Assembly: GCF_000003605.2 (NCBI RefSeq)
Contig: NW_003142804.1
Coordinates: 160,782 to 189,730 of the forward strand
From: Saccoglossus kowalevskii
Lineage: Eukaryota; Hemichordata; Enteropneusta; Harrimaniidae
Length of the DNA: 28,949 nt
Direction of reading: 5' to 3'
Shown here: piece after piece, positions 20,241 through 28,609 of the stretch
How the letters are laid out: each line of letters opens with the position of its first letter
How positions within the stretch are numbered: the stretch's first letter is position 1
Notes under the pieces: model-generated
The model's database searches: none
What the model was told of the DNA's origin: nothing
What the model saw: the letters and a program-made list of their open reading frames with translations, nothing else
Made by a program: the position numbers and the translations under genes

Positions 20241-20442
20241 TGACTAATAATAGCAACAGAACTGTGGGTATGCGAAACAGTTTGAGCTGAAACTATGAAT
20301 CGATAACGTCAGACGCTCATGCTGGACGTTGTAGATATATGCGTTGGTTTAATATGTTATTTATTCATATGAATCACAATCTATGAAATTACGATAACAC
20401 TCCGGATTGTATAAATAGTCAAAGATTGGTTTATTATTTCAG

Positions 20443-20506
20443 GTAATGGCCATTTTGAATCAGGACATATCTAAAAATGCTGAAGCTGGACAGAAATTCG
20501 CTCAAG
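20443..20506 (+). CDS. CYP20A1: CYP20 copy 2, exon 5
   Basis: 64 nt, open. Encodes VMAILNQDISKNAEAGQKFAQ. Acceptor TTTCAG, donor GTAATA. Confidence 0.82.
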
Positions 20507-21050
20507 GTAATAATTAATTTATGTGATAACAATTCATAGCATTTTGTCGTAAATGCAATGAACAATAACTGTGTGAACATATTTTTATCTTTGAATTTTC
20601 TTGTATTTATCTTATATAATTTTGTCAAGCTGATAAATGTATAATACTTGTATGTATTTATTACCACTTCAGCTTATGTAATTTGCAGTACAATTAGACA
20701 GATGTCTTCATTAATATTAGTATGCATGATTTTTCCCCTTTCTAATGTGATCAGTGTCTACCTAATTCACTATCCCGGGCTGGTTATTGTCGACATTCCC
20801 AAGAGTCGATTGGTACCAGTGATAGCTTTGCTTGCAGTCTAGTCAACCAGATGTGAATAGTACTTGCATGTTATGACTTATGAAGCAACGCTTTTCCCCA
20901 CCAAGAGAATCGCATCATTCATCCCATGAACATCTTAGTTGAATTTACCTGATCGTCTTGATAATAGGTTGACCTGGCCCTCCAATATGAACAATATGAA
21001 CAAAAGCTATATTTATTTCATGCTGATGTAGTACTTGTCATATTTTACAG
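20507..21050 (+). other. Intron 5 of CYP20 copy 2
   Basis: Aligns with 6968-7454 of copy 1 with small insertions and deletions. Nothing else recognised. Confidence 0.6.
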
Positions 21051-21227
21051 CTTTGAAGGCATGGCATGATTTTATACGTGCCATGATTCAACATCGACGA
21101 GATAACCCACCAAGTGATGACGATTGGACTTTTATTGATGTTTTGATGGCAAAATCATCGTCCGAAGAACAACTTTTATCAGATGCTTCAACGTACTTCA
21201 TTGCAGGCTATCATACTACAGCTTTTT
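21051..21227 (+). CDS. CYP20A1: CYP20 copy 2, exon 6 (no stop)
   Basis: 177 nt, open through SDASTYFIAGYHTTAF, so it keeps the I-helix motif and has Ser where copy 1 has TAA. Donor GTAATT kept. The next two exons are absent; the following intron runs straight into the equivalent of intron 8 of copy 1. Confidence 0.87.
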
Positions 21228-21432
21228 GTAATTCACATTACATATTCTCGTTACTTTTCGTTTGGCCATAAAGAAAAAAATCCTTTTAACCATCTATTTT
21301 CGAGTTCTGAATTCTGTGAATCCCTTTAACGATTAAGAATTTTGATTTCTATTTTACACAACAGTGCTCATTTCAAAAATTGATATTATAAATAACGTTT
21401 CATTTCTGATAACATTCTTATTATATTTGTAG

Positions 21433-21497
21433 ACACCTATGGTGCTTGCATTGGGTGTTGTACAAACAGATGACGAAATATGGCCTGAGCCTGGAAG
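21433..21497 (+). CDS. CYP20A1: CYP20 copy 2, exon 9
   Basis: 65 nt, open. Encodes TPMVLALGVVQTDDEIWPEPG. Acceptor TTGTAG. If joined to exon 6, the phase would not match. Confidence 0.85.
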
Positions 21498-22154
21498 GTA
21501 TACGATATATTGATTGACTAATTTTTAAACAACTGTTAAATTATCACAAGTAGTAACAACTTTCGATTTACTTTTGACAAACCTCACGACAAAATAAATA
21601 TATAGTGTTCTCTAATGTCGCATACGCAATTTTTAATAAAATATATTTGAAACTTGAGTATTATAGAATATTTGAACTCCTTGGCCCATACAATGAGGCA
21701 TGAATGTTACTAAGGAACGAGTAATAAAGTAAACCTACAACAAACACACATAATCACCCCCTTCATCCCCACAACAAATATTGTGACTACGACCTTTCAA
21801 TAGCCGAGCAAATGTTGACTGAATACATGTTATGTGTGTGTAATCAATTGTTATATACAGTAGCTGACGTGTTTTTCTATGCTGAGTTGAATTTGAAAAA
21901 AAAAATATTTTAGAGGAAAATCATTAGAAAATTATAGACAGGAAATCAACTATTTGTTGTTATGTGTGCACCTAGTGGCTTCATTTAGGCAACGAAACGT
22001 GCTATTATCAAATGCACAAATGAAATGTTCCAGTTGACCTTTGTCTTACAAAATTAACGGTTGGTCTTTCAAGACTCTACCAGACATTATATAACGTTTG
22101 GTAATGTTGTATTTTAAATGTTCTGATTGTATATCCTATTTATGACTATTAATT
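21498..22154 (+). other. Intron 9 of CYP20 copy 2, part left of the Ngaro-like element
   Basis: Aligns with 8929-9686 of copy 1 with small deletions. It runs directly into the element at AATT 22151-22154. Confidence 0.75.
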
Positions 22155-22344
22155 GTTGTATTTTGTAAGCAGTTCAAAATTGTTAATTATTCATTTGCAT
22201 ACTTTTCATTTGCATAAGCTTCGTTCGTTTGTTTCATTTCTCCACTGCGCATGATTATTGTAGCCCAATTGCTTCGTTCTGTTTACATGCACTGTTTACA
22301 TCGCACGCTGTTCGTGCCCAGTCATTTCTGTTCGGGTTATTTTC
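22155..22344 (+). repeat. Split direct repeat A1
   Basis: Begins GTTGTATTTTGTAAGC and ends at GGGTTATTTTC. Same as 26921-27110 apart from about five substitutions. It lies just before the gag start codon (22361), so it probably includes the 5' leader. Confidence 0.9.
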
Positions 22345-22360
22345 ATTTTGCTTTCTCGCT

Positions 22361-23562
22361 ATGCCAAGAAGTAAGCGTCGCTCAACATGCTCTGGCTGCC
22401 AGCTCGATGTGGAAGCTCACACTTGGGGCAAGCACGGAAAATTCTGCACCGGTCCACCGCCGGAGGAAGAGAATTGCCGTTCACCGAACAGCTCAACTGC
22501 CGTCCCTAAGTCGTCTCCTTCCACCTCAAAGCTCCGACGTTACTCGCCCACAATTTCACACGCGGAACCACACGGATATTTTGACGAGTTTTCAGACGGG
22601 GATGAAGACGACCAAGCCGAGTTAGCTATTTTGCAGCGCCGGAAACAATCCTTGTTGGCTAGAATCGCGAAGCAAAAATTACAGGCGGAAATCTCTCAGC
22701 TAGAACTGGAATTCAAAAGTTGTTCCTTGAACGCACATCCACCAACCACAGGCCTATCACCCACGCGCCAACAGGGCACATCGCCTTCTGATCACCAAAT
22801 CTCTGACATTTCACTAGCGGAACTACGCAAAATGACGAATCTCCGATCGCAGGTTGATCACGAATTGTCACCATACTTGCAATTGGAGCAAACAAAGGAC
22901 ACGAGGCTGAGAACAAAGGACCAGCCAGTGAGTACATTATTCGCGACAGTCTCGTTAATTCCCCCGGGCATCATGCCGGGAGAAAGTTGCCCGGTTTGAA
23001 ATCTCCAGAACAGTTTGTTCCATCATTCTTTTCTTCACATGAACTGAAATACGACGACTTATCACTCGAACAATTTCTACAGGGCTACACGCTCTTACTG
23101 CAGGACCCATCCATGCCCAAAGCAGAACAAACGGGCCGGTTACGTCTCCTGCACGATTTGTTTGTTAAACTACCATTGTACAAATGGCTCATTGTCCGGA
23201 GCTATCATGCGGCAGTGGCTCGTTTAATCGACAATAACAGACGTACATGGGACAGCGATTACTCAGACGTGAAAGAACTGTTTTTTGATTTCTCAGCCAA
23301 CAAGTTGATATCAGTCACCCAGAAACGGACGACAAGCAACGGCAACAGAAATACCTCCAACCCGGACGGTTCGCCTGTTTTAGTGTGTACATCTTTCAAT
23401 GAGAAATGTTCTTGCTCATTTGATCCATGCAAATCTAAACACATTTGCAATCATTGCTATGTTACCCGCAATCGTTTTAATAATAACAGCGAAAAGGACT
23501 GCAAACAGAAGTCAGGCACGTCCATGTCACCTCTGCAACGCGATAAACCAATCTCCTCGTGA
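22361..23562 (+). pseudogene. Gag of the Ngaro-like element (one frame change)
   Basis: ATG at 22361 (MPRSKRRSTCSGCQLD) follows A1 directly. The first frame has a CxxC..H..C cluster (CSGCQ..HTWGKHGKFC), a coiled-coil-like Leu/Gln-rich stretch (about 22620-22720), and ends at TGA 22997-22999. The protein continues in another frame from about 22987 (LPGLKSPEQFVPSFF, LHDLFVKLPLYKWLIVRSYHAA) to TGA 23560-23562. That part ends in a second cluster, CSCSFDPCKSKHICNHC, close to the C..C.F.H.C..C pattern of DIRS/Ngaro gag proteins. The shift has the sense of a one-base loss. A short GC-rich inverted repeat lies at the shift (22961-22981), so programmed frameshifting is not excluded, but pol shows similar shifts that look like decay. 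Confidence 0.72.
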
Positions 23563-23601
23563 CTCCACGTGCAGCCCTCAGACCCCACGTCAACGACTTG
23601 A

Positions 23602-25765
23602 GACCTCCCCATTCGATCAACGCCTATACATGTATCTCTGGACGATAGTGTTATCTCGCTCGATTCGGTTAGCAAAAACATCACTGGGTCTGACCCAACA
23701 CTTTCAGTCATCACAAGTGTGTCAGGGGGCTCCACACCTACGCCACCAGCAGCTACATCACCGTTGTCACTTACGGACACAGCATTATCCAAGCTCAGCA
23801 CCACAGTATTCATCGATAATAACAAGTTCAAATCCCTCGCTCTCGCCGGTCAGTCAACAACCACACTGACATCAAGCATGATCAAAGCGCCAACATCGCA
23901 GGCGGTCCACAGCGACATCAAATTCGACCCAACACTTCATCACAACACAAGCGGGTCGAGGGCTACACACTCGTCACCGACAACATCATCAACTACAACA
24001 ACAACAACAACAACTTCTCCATCATCAGCTGATCATTCGTCATCGTCGCCCAGTCCGATCTCTGTGCCGCCAGATCACATTATTTTTAACACTGATGGCA
24101 GTATCGCACAGCATTACATTGATTTACATCGCAGTATCTCCGCTTCAGGCCTTTATAACTTTCAAGGTTGTCGAATGCCGGTCTCTTCCGGTCTGAACAT
24201 TCAGTCTTGGCGCCATTTTCTACGCGATTATGACGACGACATCTGCGACTTCTTAGAATTTGGTTGGCCCATCAACTACTCGCGTGACTTTCTCCCTACT
24301 TCGCACGCAACGAATCACACCTCGGCTTTACATTTCGCTGAGCACGTGGACAGTTTTTTGAAATCGGAGCTATCTCTCAGCGCATCCGTTGGACCATTCG
24401 ACACTCCGCCATTGTCTCGCCCGCTCATTACCTCACCATTAATGACCATGGCTAAGAAGGGCTCATCTTCCCGTCGCGTGGTCGTGGACTTAAATTTTCC
24501 AGAAGGCTACTCGGTCAACGACGGCATCCCAGGGGACAGTTACATCGGGATGATTACAAGCTGAGATATCCTACAGTTGATTCCATGTTGGATCGCATCC
24601 ATACACTTGGTTCCGGTTGCCTCCTTTACAAACGGGACCTCAGCAGGGCATACCGACAAATTTGCGTGGATCCAGGAGACTACCACCTTCTCGGCTATTC
24701 TTGGAAAGGGAAATATTACTTCAACGTTTCCCCACCTTTCGGGTTACGCACAGCGGCCTTAATGTGTCAACGGCCAACCAATGCAGTGCGTCACATCCTA
24801 CGCAACCAAGGGCACGATGTGATCAATTATATCGATGATTTTGGCGGAGCCGAGTTACCAATCAACGCTACTGCGGCTTTTGAGAGTCTAGGAAATCTGC
24901 TAATCGAGCTCGGCCTTCAAGAATCCGTGGCTAAAGCATGTGCTCCTGCTACTAGTATGACTTTTCTCGGTTCTGAATTTGACACAGTCAACACGACCAT
25001 TGACGTACCCGTCACCAAACTCACTCTAATTCATGACGAGCTATCCAACTGGGTCAATCGCTCCTCTTGTTCCCGCACAGAATTACAAAGTCTCATCGGT
25101 CTCTTGTCCTATGTCTCGAATTGCATTCGCCCGGGCCGCTTGTTTATTTCCCGCATGCTGTCCACGCTTCGCACATTCACTGCTAAACATTCCCGCACCC
25201 GTATTTAGGCAGAGTTTCGCAAAGACCTCTTATGTTGGAAGACATTTTTACAGGACTATAACGGCGTTTCTATCATACACACCCAACCTTGGTCTCCGCC
25301 AGACACTGTCGTGTGTACAGACGCATGCCTTTCAGGCTGCGGCGGCATCTCCGTTACCCAGTTCTCCCGCTCACCTTTCCCACAACACATCATCAGCATG
25401 GGTCTATCAATGCATTGGAATTGCTTGCAGTCGTGGTCGCACTCAAGCTCTGGTCCCATACTTGGCGCGGGCTTCGCTTGCAAATAACCTCTGACAACAC
25501 GACAACGGTTGCATTGATCAACTCTCATCGTACCCATTCAGATTTCGAACTCAGCTGTTTGCGGGAGATCGCATACTTCCAAGCACGTTTCGAATTCAAT
25601 CTCTGGGCTGTACACATCCCTGGTCGGAGCAATGTCGCGGACGCGCCAAGCCGTTCGCATTTATCTGGCATTTACGAGTCTCGTGTGGAAGAGTTACAGT
25701 CAAACTTTGGCATCTCAGAAGTCGTTGTACCTCAGGAAACGTTCCAGTTTATTCATCCTTGGTAA
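23602..25765 (+). pseudogene. Reverse transcriptase / RNase H of the Ngaro-like element
   Basis: An open frame from 23602 starts with a long Ser/Thr-rich linker, including a (ACA)n Thr run near 23995. Pol proper follows: RMPVSSGLNIQSWRHFL, EFGWPINYS, RRVVVDLNFPEGYSVNDGIP; then a frame change near 24550. RT continues: YKLRYPTVDSML, LYKRDLSRAYRQI, SPPFGLRTAALMCQ, NYIDDFGG (both Asp at 24834-24839) and MTFLGSEFDT. TAG at 25206-25208 interrupts. RNase H follows: VVCTDACLSGCG (Asp 25320-25322), another frame change near 25400, NALELLAVVVALKLW (Glu), ITSDNTTTVALIN (Asp), and NVADAPSRSH, ending at TAA 25763-25765. Catalytic residues of both enzymes are kept. This is the DIRS/Ngaro RT-RNase H arrangement. 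Confidence 0.88.
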
Positions 25766-25789
25766 CTTGTAGCACTTTTCTTTTTCGCT

Positions 25790-26762
25790 TCTGCAGGTAG
25801 TCAAGCTCCGCTCGCCCCTCTGGATTACCAGGCGTCCCGCTCACTCCACTCAGCATTTGCTTCCGGTTCATTGCGCAACATTACAACTCAATGGCGTGCA
25901 TTCTTCCTTTTCTGCCATTTCTTTCGCATCCAGCCAGTTCCGGCCACAACACGAACGATTATTCGCTACACACAGTTCCTCGCCCGCTCGTTTTCAAGCA
26001 CAGCATCTATCTACCTCAACGGTGTTTGGCTGCTGCATCTTTTCATCACCGAGACCCCACCTTCACTCGACTCATTCGAACTGCGACTTGTTCTCCGGGG
26101 AATACAGCGGATAACTGCGCACCAGCCTCGCCGCAAGTTGCCTATCACATCGGATATCCTTCTTCGAATTCATCGTCTCTTGGACTTTACACGCCCGCTG
26201 CACGTTACACTGTGGTCCGCTTTCCTCATCGCATTGTTTTCGTTCCTGCATAAGTCCAACCTGGTGCCCCCTTCAGATACAGCTTTTGACGCCCGCATTC
26301 ATCTCTTGTGGGGCAGTGTCGGATACAACACCACAGGTTTGATCATTCGTATCACATGGTCCAAAACCATACAGTTCGGTGAACAGGTACTGCACATTCC
26401 CATCCTGGCTATCCATGGCTCCGCCCTCTGCCCAGTATCAGCCTACAAGCAGATGGTGGACATGTTGCCAGCACCTTCAGAAGCTGCCCTGTTTCTTGCA
26501 CCGTCATCTACCGGCAGCCTGCATCCTTTGACCTACCAATCTTTCGTTGGACCTAAACAGCTATTCCAGTCACAGCTTTCGTCGTGGAGGTGCCTCCTTC
26601 ACATTTCAGTCAGGAGCAGACCCTGAAGCAATTAAAGCGCAAAGCGACTGGCGTTCACAAGCTTACCTGCTCTACATGGAATCCTCAATCGGTCGTCGCC
26701 TCAGGACGGCATCATGCATTCGCGCTGCTATCAAGTCTGGCCAAGTCGATCTGACACTTTGA
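25790..26762 (+). pseudogene. Tyrosine recombinase of the Ngaro-like element
   Basis: The open frame enters near 25800 with no clear ATG before 25871. The N-terminal half (SLHSAFASGSLRNITTQWRAF, RYTQFLARSFSSTASIYL) fits a SAM-like DNA-binding domain. The catalytic half has ALFSFLHKSNLVPPSD, where the first catalytic Arg (LRKSNL in relatives) is His: CAT 26249-26251, a CpG-type transition from CGT. After a frame change near 26545, HSFRRGGASFTF supplies HxxR (His 26571-26573, Arg 26580-26582). DWRSQAYLLYMES then supplies the nucleophile Tyr (26673-26675). About ten residues seem to be missing around the shift. It ends at TGA 26760-26762, just before B1. Confidence 0.87.
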
Positions 26763-26793
26763 ACATTCGCTTTTGGCGGCTTTCATTTTTGGC

Positions 26794-26920
26794 CTTTTAG
26801 TGCTGTATTTCGCTGTATGCCAGAAATGTAATTTTAGATTCAACAGAATAAAACTAACTTTTTATTTTCTTTTGCCGCCAATTCGCTTGCGTCGGGTTTG
26901 TTCTTTGCCATTGAATAATT
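26794..26920 (+). repeat. Split direct repeat B1
   Basis: Begins CTTTTAGTGCTG and ends TTGAATAATT. Two differences from B2. Holds AATAAA at 26847-26852, likely the poly(A) signal. It abuts A2 with no spacer, forming the B-A junction expected of a circular intermediate. Confidence 0.9.
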
Positions 26921-27110
26921 GTTGTATTTTGTAAGCAGTTCAAAATTGTTAATTATTCATTTGCATCATTTTCATTTGCACAAGATTCGTTCGTTTGTTT
27001 CATTTCTCCACTGCGCATGATTATTGTAGCCCAATTGCTTCGTTCTGTTTACATGTACTGTTTACATCGCACGCTGTTCGTGCCCAGTCATTTCTGTTCG
27101 GGTTATTTTC
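26921..27110 (+). repeat. Split direct repeat A2
   Basis: Copy of A1, starting GTTGTATTTTGTAAGC straight after B1. Confidence 0.9.
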
Positions 27111-27266
27111 AAATTTTGTTCTCACGGTCATGCCAACTCGCTTTTCAATCGTTTAGTATTAGTATCACGCTTTGTTTTTTGTTTTTGTTTTTTGAGTGCT
27201 CTTTATCGATTTGTCACAGTTCTGTTTTAGGTTCGTTTATTTTGTTTTTTCCCTCAAGCTTTTTGT
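27111..27266 (+). other. Unique spacer between A2 and B2
   Basis: About 156 bp, T-rich (a TTTGTTTTTTGTTTTTG run near 27170-27200), non-coding. The first 30 bases faintly resemble the start of the internal region after A1 (TTTTG..CTC..GCCAA), so A2 may run slightly further in degenerate form. Confidence 0.55.
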
Positions 27267-27393
27267 CTTTTAGTGCTGTATTTCGCTGTATGCCAGAAAT
27301 GTAATTTTAGATTCAACAGAATAAAACTAACTTTTTATTTGCTTTTGCCGCCAATTCGCTTGCGTCGGGTTTGTTCTTTGCTATTGAATAATT
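27267..27393 (+). repeat. Split direct repeat B2 (right terminus)
   Basis: Copy of B1 with AATAAA at 27320-27325. It ends TTGAATAATT, and the host intron resumes at ATTGATGCAC (27394). Confidence 0.9.
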
Positions 27394-27471
27394 ATTGATG
27401 CACACAGTAGTGTGGATGCGCACCATAATACCATACGATATCATAAAGTGTATATTTATTTATTTTCTCAG

Positions 27472-27724
27472 ATTCATTCCAGAACGGTTTTTGCCGAAAA
27501 ATGCCAGTACTCGTCACCCGTTTTCATTCCAACCATTCGGGTTTGCTGGAAAACGAAAATGCCCTGGATATCGTATTGTCTACGCAGAGGGTGCTGTATT
27601 CTTAGCTACATTGTGTAGAAAGTTTAAATTTCAAATGGTAGAAGGTCAAACCGTTAAGAGGAAATATGGATTCGTTACCATGCCGAGTAACGATGTTTGG
27701 GTTACAGTTACTAAGAGGGAATGA
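27472..27724 (+). CDS. CYP20A1: CYP20 copy 2, last exon with haem-binding loop
   Basis: 253 nt, open to TGA 27722-27724. Acceptor TCTCAG is kept. Encodes FIPERFLPKNAS, FGFAGKRKCPGYR and the C-terminal WVTVTKRE. Nine residue differences from copy 1. Confidence 0.88.
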
Positions 27725-28199
27725 TTATGTAAACAGGGTGAATTAACTGTTTATATAATAGTCAGTTGATATATATTCTATTTTATATAATTGTCGTCAA
27801 GCTCTTCAAGCTTCACACGTTTTATATATTCCAGAATAATATATACACATTGCCTTTTATAACTGATATACTATTTAGTTTATTTAGTACACGTCAAGTT
27901 ATTTGATAGTGATTTGATTGTCTATATTTTAAAATAGTTCTTTAGATATAACTAGCTTTTAACAGTCTCAAAATATTGTATTACTAACTTCTGTAAGCTG
28001 TTTGACAGAAACAGTTTGTTGTGTACAACCAATCATATACAAGTAAATAAACCTACGACTTTTACTGTACATGACTGATATGATTGATGGATCCAAAGGT
28101 GGGTTACATGGGAAGGAACGAATAAGTTGACATGACTCTCATTTACTTCTTTATGATTATATATCATGCGAAATTTATATCGTCTATTGTGTAGATAAT

Positions 28200-28420
28200 T
28201 GGATGGTATATTGCCGTGCCTTCTTCAAAGCTAATCGATTTACAAATTCACTGAACTGTGACCATAACCTCCTCTCGAAATGACACCCCATCAATTGAAA
28301 ACATCATTCCAGTTCGTCTAGCACTAACGTTTCTGACATGGATAAAGGATGGTATATTGTTGTGTCTGTTTCCGAGCTATCACCATAACCTCCTCTCGAA
28401 ATGACATACGTTTCTGACAG
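28200..28420. repeat. Local tandem duplication in the 3' flank
   Basis: The block GGATGGTATATTG...ACCATAACCTCCTCTCGAA..GACA..ACGTTTCTGACA occurs twice (about 28202-28338 and 28346-28420), with the first copy longer. Downstream of copy 1 it occurs once (about 10578-10660). Confidence 0.6.
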
Positions 28421-28450
28421 TTAAGAATAACAGAGGAATTGTTGTGTATT

Positions 28451-28472
28451 GTATACTAGTATACTAGTATAC
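28451..28472. repeat. 22-bp perfect palindrome of TATACTAG units
   Basis: GTATAC ends with TAGTATACTA repeats between them; the whole block reads the same on both strands. Downstream of copy 1 the place holds only GTATATAC, so it expanded after duplication. Confidence 0.6.
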
Positions 28473-28609
28473 AATGAAGAATGAGTGCTAATAAATGACA
28501 AAATGTTTTGAAAATGTGTCGGTGAAAATCAATGCAAGGTACAAACTGATTGGTATATAATGTAAATATTAAGTGTATACGGGTATACATCGCTCCCCCT
28601 CTCCCAAGG

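Larger units (their letters stand above)
17034..20404 (+). mobile_element. DIRS-like tyrosine-recombinase retrotransposon, decayed and 3' truncated
   Basis: An abrupt shift to GC-rich sequence in the intron between exons 4 and 5 of CYP20 copy 2. The intron matches copy 1 up to about 17033 and again from about 20405; some 48 bp of the copy 1 intron is missing or unalignable between. Domains in order: probable gag (17185-18420), RT (about 18440-19090) with a YLDDW box, RNase H (about 19100-19640), the post-RNase H segment (VDLFATR-like, then VYAFPPFPLFTR), and the start of a DIRS-type recombinase region (TDWCSGREIDPCHPSV, about 20129-20176). The catalytic part of the recombinase and the right-hand repeat are missing. 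No terminal repeats or target duplication were found. Confidence 0.75.
22155..27393 (+). mobile_element. Ngaro-like tyrosine-recombinase retrotransposon with split direct repeats
   Basis: Structure A1 (22155-22344), ORFs, B1 (26794-26920), A2 (26921-27110), about 156 bp of unique sequence, B2 (27267-27393). A1/A2 differ at about five of 190 positions and B1/B2 at two of 127. It encodes gag, an RT with YIDDF, RNase H, and a tyrosine recombinase. There is no integrase, no LTR and no target duplication. Copy 1 gives the empty site (9678-9693). AATT stands at the left junction (22151-22154), at B1/A2 (26917-26920) and at the right end (27390-27393), so the exact boundary is ambiguous by four bases. 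Gag and pol have single-base frame changes, and the recombinase lacks its first catalytic Arg, so this copy is not autonomous. Confidence 0.9.
14762..27724 (+). pseudogene. CYP20A1: CYP20A1-like copy 2, truncated and internally deleted pseudogene
   Basis: Seven exon remnants align with copy 1: 14762-14878 (5' end missing), 15305-15450, 16807-16974, 20443-20506, 21051-21227, 21433-21497 and 27472-27724. No stop is seen in them and splice sites are kept. However, the N-terminal exon and the start of the next are absent. A deletion of about 1 kb joins intron 6 to intron 8, removing the exons for the J-helix and the ExxR K-helix. Splicing the exons on either side of that gap would shift the frame. 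The helix C Trp is also changed to Gly (GGC 15373-15375). The haem loop FAGKRKCPG is intact. Two large retroelements (17034-20404 and 22155-27393) lie in its introns. It cannot make a working P450. Confidence 0.9.
27725..28609 (+). other. 3' flank of CYP20 copy 2
   Basis: Aligns with 10018-10844 downstream of copy 1. It contains a local duplication at about 28200-28420 and a palindrome at 28451-28472, both absent downstream of copy 1. No gene recognised. Confidence 0.6.

Noticed and set aside
22251-22625. Long open frame overlapping the Ngaro-like gag start
   Set aside because: It is another phase of repeat A1 and gag. The ATG at 22361 in the other frame has the zinc-cluster protein.
25857-26253. 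Two extra open frames across the recombinase
   Set aside because: Both are phase shadows. Only the frame with SLRNITTQWRAF and LHKSNLVP shows recombinase features.
26794-27393. Reading the 3' repeats as a conventional LTR
   Set aside because: A2 and B2 do form an LTR-like block, but the left end has only A and no B, and B1 stands alone before A2. That is the split-repeat layout, and no integrase is encoded.
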